Assembly (NCBI GenBank): GCA_012861695.1
Contig: JAAOOA010000033.1
Coordinates: forward strand, 23,342,044 to 23,406,043
From: Trematomus loennbergii
Taxonomy: Eukaryota > Chordata > Actinopteri > Perciformes > Nototheniidae
Direction: 5' to 3'
Length of the DNA stretch: 64,000 bases
Below the pieces are notes generated by a model, which was not told the DNA's origin, searched no databases, and saw only the letters and a program-made list of their open reading frames with translations. Numbering within the stretch: the stretch's first letter is position 1; each line of letters starts with the position of its first letter. Below, one piece after another: positions 38,622 to 64,000 of this stretch. The position numbers and the translations under genes are program-made.

Positions 38622-38908
38622 GATGAATGAATGAAGGGAGGGAGGAATGAAAGGATGTAGGGATGTGGGTAATAATGAAATAGGAAAAATAATGGATGAA
38701 TTGAAGGGGAAAAGAAGTTGGGTCGTGATATAGGAGACAAACAATGCCGGATGTGTTGACCTGGTAGCTCAGCATGTTTAGAGGTGTGATTTAGGCGTGG
38801 ACCTGCTCCCAAACCTCAGTTAACTAATTCACTTCACTAGTGGTGACCCTTGCGGATGTCCCATAGCAATTCCAAAATCCAAGCTTCAAAGTGTCTCTCT
38901 CTTTTCAG

Positions 38909-61668
<22,760 letters not shown>

Positions 61669-62188
61669 CGTCAAGGCATGCGGACATGATGTGCAATATT
61701 CATCCTACCTTTCTGAGCCCATGGAGGGAAGGTGGCCTTCAAAAGGCCCTGCTGGGTGTTCAGTCCGAGCTGCACCCCCCGCTCAAGTGACCTCATCAGA
61801 CCTGCGGGAGATGAGATGGGATTACACACTGCTCTGTCTCCTGAAGAGAGACAACATCTTTGGCAGGATTTGTCTGCAGCTTACCTTCCATCTTGATCAT
61901 CCACATTCCTTCTCTCCACACGATGCTGCATCAAAACCTTTTGTTTTTTGTTCACATCCAGACAAAGATCAGACTGACCCAAAGCATGCAACTTCTTCTC
62001 ACTTCCGGTGCTTTGCCAATTGAGAATCCATATTGGAATTATATATGCATTCGCTTTGAGAGGTGCAAAAACACATAGACATTTTCCTACCCTTCAAGGA
62101 TCTCAAACAGCTGCTGTATCTCTTTGTGTTACACCTTGAGAAACATGATGAGAGACGTTAACTAATCCACAGCCTGCAGTATCAAAAC
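61669..62188 (+). other. gramd1b: gramd1b 3' UTR (start)
   Basis: Sequence directly after the stop. The 110-codon frame 61691-62023 has no recognisable domain. No canonical AATAAA with a good context is seen downstream inside the window, so the end of the transcript is not defined. Confidence 0.45.
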
Positions 62189-62400
62189 TACACTGGAAAA
62201 CCTGACACTTCAATGAAATGTATTATATCAACAGATTTCACATAACTGTATTAGGTTAGTTGAAAGCACTAATATTAAGTTTAAATAACAAATATTAGGT
62301 TCAACTTAATATTAAATATTTCATCTAACCTAATAAAGTTATGTGTAATCTGTTGACATAATACATTTCATTAAATTCAACTTTCAGTTTCTTCAGTGTA
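62189..62400. mobile_element. AT-rich MITE (TACACTGAAAAA family), copy with both ends
   Basis: Starts tacactggaaaacctgac, ends tttcagtttcttcagtgta. The inside mirrors itself (attaggttagttgaaagcac against tttcatctaacctaataaag). Matches 6930-7119 and 38408-38621. Confidence 0.75.
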
Positions 62401-64000
62401 CACGGAATCAAAATGTAACCTCATACATTTGTGTGTGTGTGCGTGTGCGTGTGGGTGTGTGTGTGTGTGTGTCAGATTATTTTGTAGTCAGGGATATTTT
62501 TACTGGGCATGCTGAGCAGATCAGGGCTGGTTCCCTGAGAGCTCATGCCATACTTTGTGATTTTATTTTATTTCGTATGTTTATGTGACTTTTATGGCAT
62601 GCAGTATTCTGCGCTGTGCTGGAGCATCACTCTGCTAGCTGAGTGACGTGGTAATGCAGAGGGTTGCAAGCAGAGAGAATTCATGGAAAGAAAGCAGGGA
62701 CTCTGAGGTCAGGGTGGCACAGCTCCTACTTTCCTAATGCGTTGCCAAGGAAACAAAGAAATGTTTTGTTCACAGCCAACCATTAACGTCATTCCAGTGT
62801 TTAAACGATTTACTCCGACACATCTCACTGCTTCTTCACTGCCAAGGCTCACACGTCAACATTTGATCCTTTTAAGGATAGTCACCGTTGCATAAGCCAT
62901 GTCTGGGTGTTGCATCCATTATATGTGATTGTAAGGCAAGGCAAGTTTATTTATATAGCACCTTTCAACACAGGCAATTCAAAGTGTCATTGATCTGTAC
63001 TGTGGGTCTTAGTCATGAAGCAGACTGAATGTGAGATGCAGTGACATGAAATGCACTGTTCTTTATTTGCTTCAGTTGTCATTTATGCTTGGTGTTTTGA
63101 TTGACAAACATTTCTCAGTGGCAGAGATGATCTATAACAGAAATGATCTCATGAATCCAGCAACAGGCCCACATGTAGTTGTTCAGTTTGAATTAAGAAA
63201 TGCCCATAGTGGCCTGCAATGAAACACATCATACATTTCATTGAACCTTTTTTTTATATCAAGGAAACTTAGATATAAGCTATATCCTCTCTCCTTGACT
63301 TTGGTTTTCTTTAGTTTTCAAGGCTCTAATTGTTGATATTGACTCCCAGTGGTTTTCTGCCTCTGAGGAATATCTAACTCAACAGGACGCTGTTTATCCT
63401 CTGTGTTCATATTATTTTGAGAAAATGTGTTCATGTCCCAGTTGGAAGACTCGTTTCAGAAATGTAATTAGTCACTGCAGCTATAACAATTTGTCTGATG
63501 ATATATTCATGAATTGATTGATTAATCACACCCTTGACCGCGCTGTCTGGGAACAGTGTATATGTGTGATGTCTTGCAAGACTTCCATGCCTTTATTTTT
63601 ATAATACTGGTCCAAAGTGTTTTATGACTCAAGGATGAACGCCAACTCTTCAAATGTATGACAGATCTAATGGAAAGCAACATTACTTTTGGTTTAAAAT
63701 GTCAAATGTGAAGGTTGATATACAAGGAAAGCTCTTTCAGATGTTTGCTTTGTGCATTATTGAGTGATCGATGGAGAGAAAATAGTGAACGTATTATTTA
63801 AATGTCTTTTTATATCATTGGGGTTTGGTGAAATGAAAAAAGGGAAATAGGTGCACCTCAAAACTTCTTTCATATTCTATCATGCTATGCACTAACACAA
63901 TCATCTTCCCAGCAGCCTTGACATGAATAACTATAGGGACGTTTTTGCTGGATAAAGATGTAGATTCTTCAAGCCCTTCCACAAATATACTGTAGTACAA
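62401..64000. other. 3' flank of gramd1b, no gene seen
   Basis: A short (GT)n lies at 62430-62472. 62935-62990 (aaggcaaggcaagtttattt and atagcacctttcaa) is a common fish interspersed repeat. The remainder shows no conserved coding or RNA gene. Confidence 0.55.

Overview
This is vertebrate nuclear DNA, almost certainly from a ray-finned (probably percomorph) fish. Coding sequence is split into short exons with GT/AG borders. Introns are long and AT-rich, (AC)n microsatellites are abundant, and there are dozens of teleost-type DNA-transposon relics. There are no operons, ribosome binding sites or CRISPR arrays. Two host genes are recognisable, both on the + strand.

Layout. Positions 1-863 hold the last two coding exons of clmp (CXADR-like membrane protein, an Ig-type junctional adhesion protein), followed by a long 3' UTR with a poly(A) signal near 4.6 kb. 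From about 4.6 to 38.9 kb there is no convincing conserved coding sequence except one candidate first exon (10779-10864). This stretch is a transposon landscape: PIF/Harbinger-like elements with TWA target duplications, hAT elements with 8-bp duplications, several families with TTAA duplications, Tc1-like AT-rich MITEs, foldback elements, LINE 3' tails, and a fragment of a multi-copy fish gene between inverted repeats. From 38909 to 61668 lie 18 exons of gramd1b (Aster-B), a sterol-transfer protein of ER-plasma membrane contact sites: an N-terminal serine-rich region, a 21-nt microexon, the GRAM domain (46.7-50.4 kb), an acidic linker, the VASt/ASTER sterol-binding domain (53.3-55.7 kb), a transmembrane segment (57.2-57.9 kb) and a C-terminal tail. 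The exons sum to about 2.26 kb (about 750 codons), close to the roughly 740 residues I recall for human GRAMD1B. The introns hold further repeats, including a 147-bp-period tandem array. The rest of the window is 3' flank.

Oddities. Every gramd1b splice site looks sound, but seven exon positions carry apparent one-base indels that break the frame, and clmp carries one more. There are no substitution nonsense codons, so an indel-prone (long-read) assembly fits better than true pseudogenes. Other notable items are a second candidate 21-nt in-frame microexon with the layout of a neural SRRM4-type exon, a tandem array with one RFX X-box-like palindrome per 147-149 bp, a 31-bp perfect hairpin, a 70-bp perfect palindrome at the breakpoint of a tandem duplication, and nested transposons with readable target-site duplications.

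All assignments come from reading the sequence and from remembered protein families; no database search was run.
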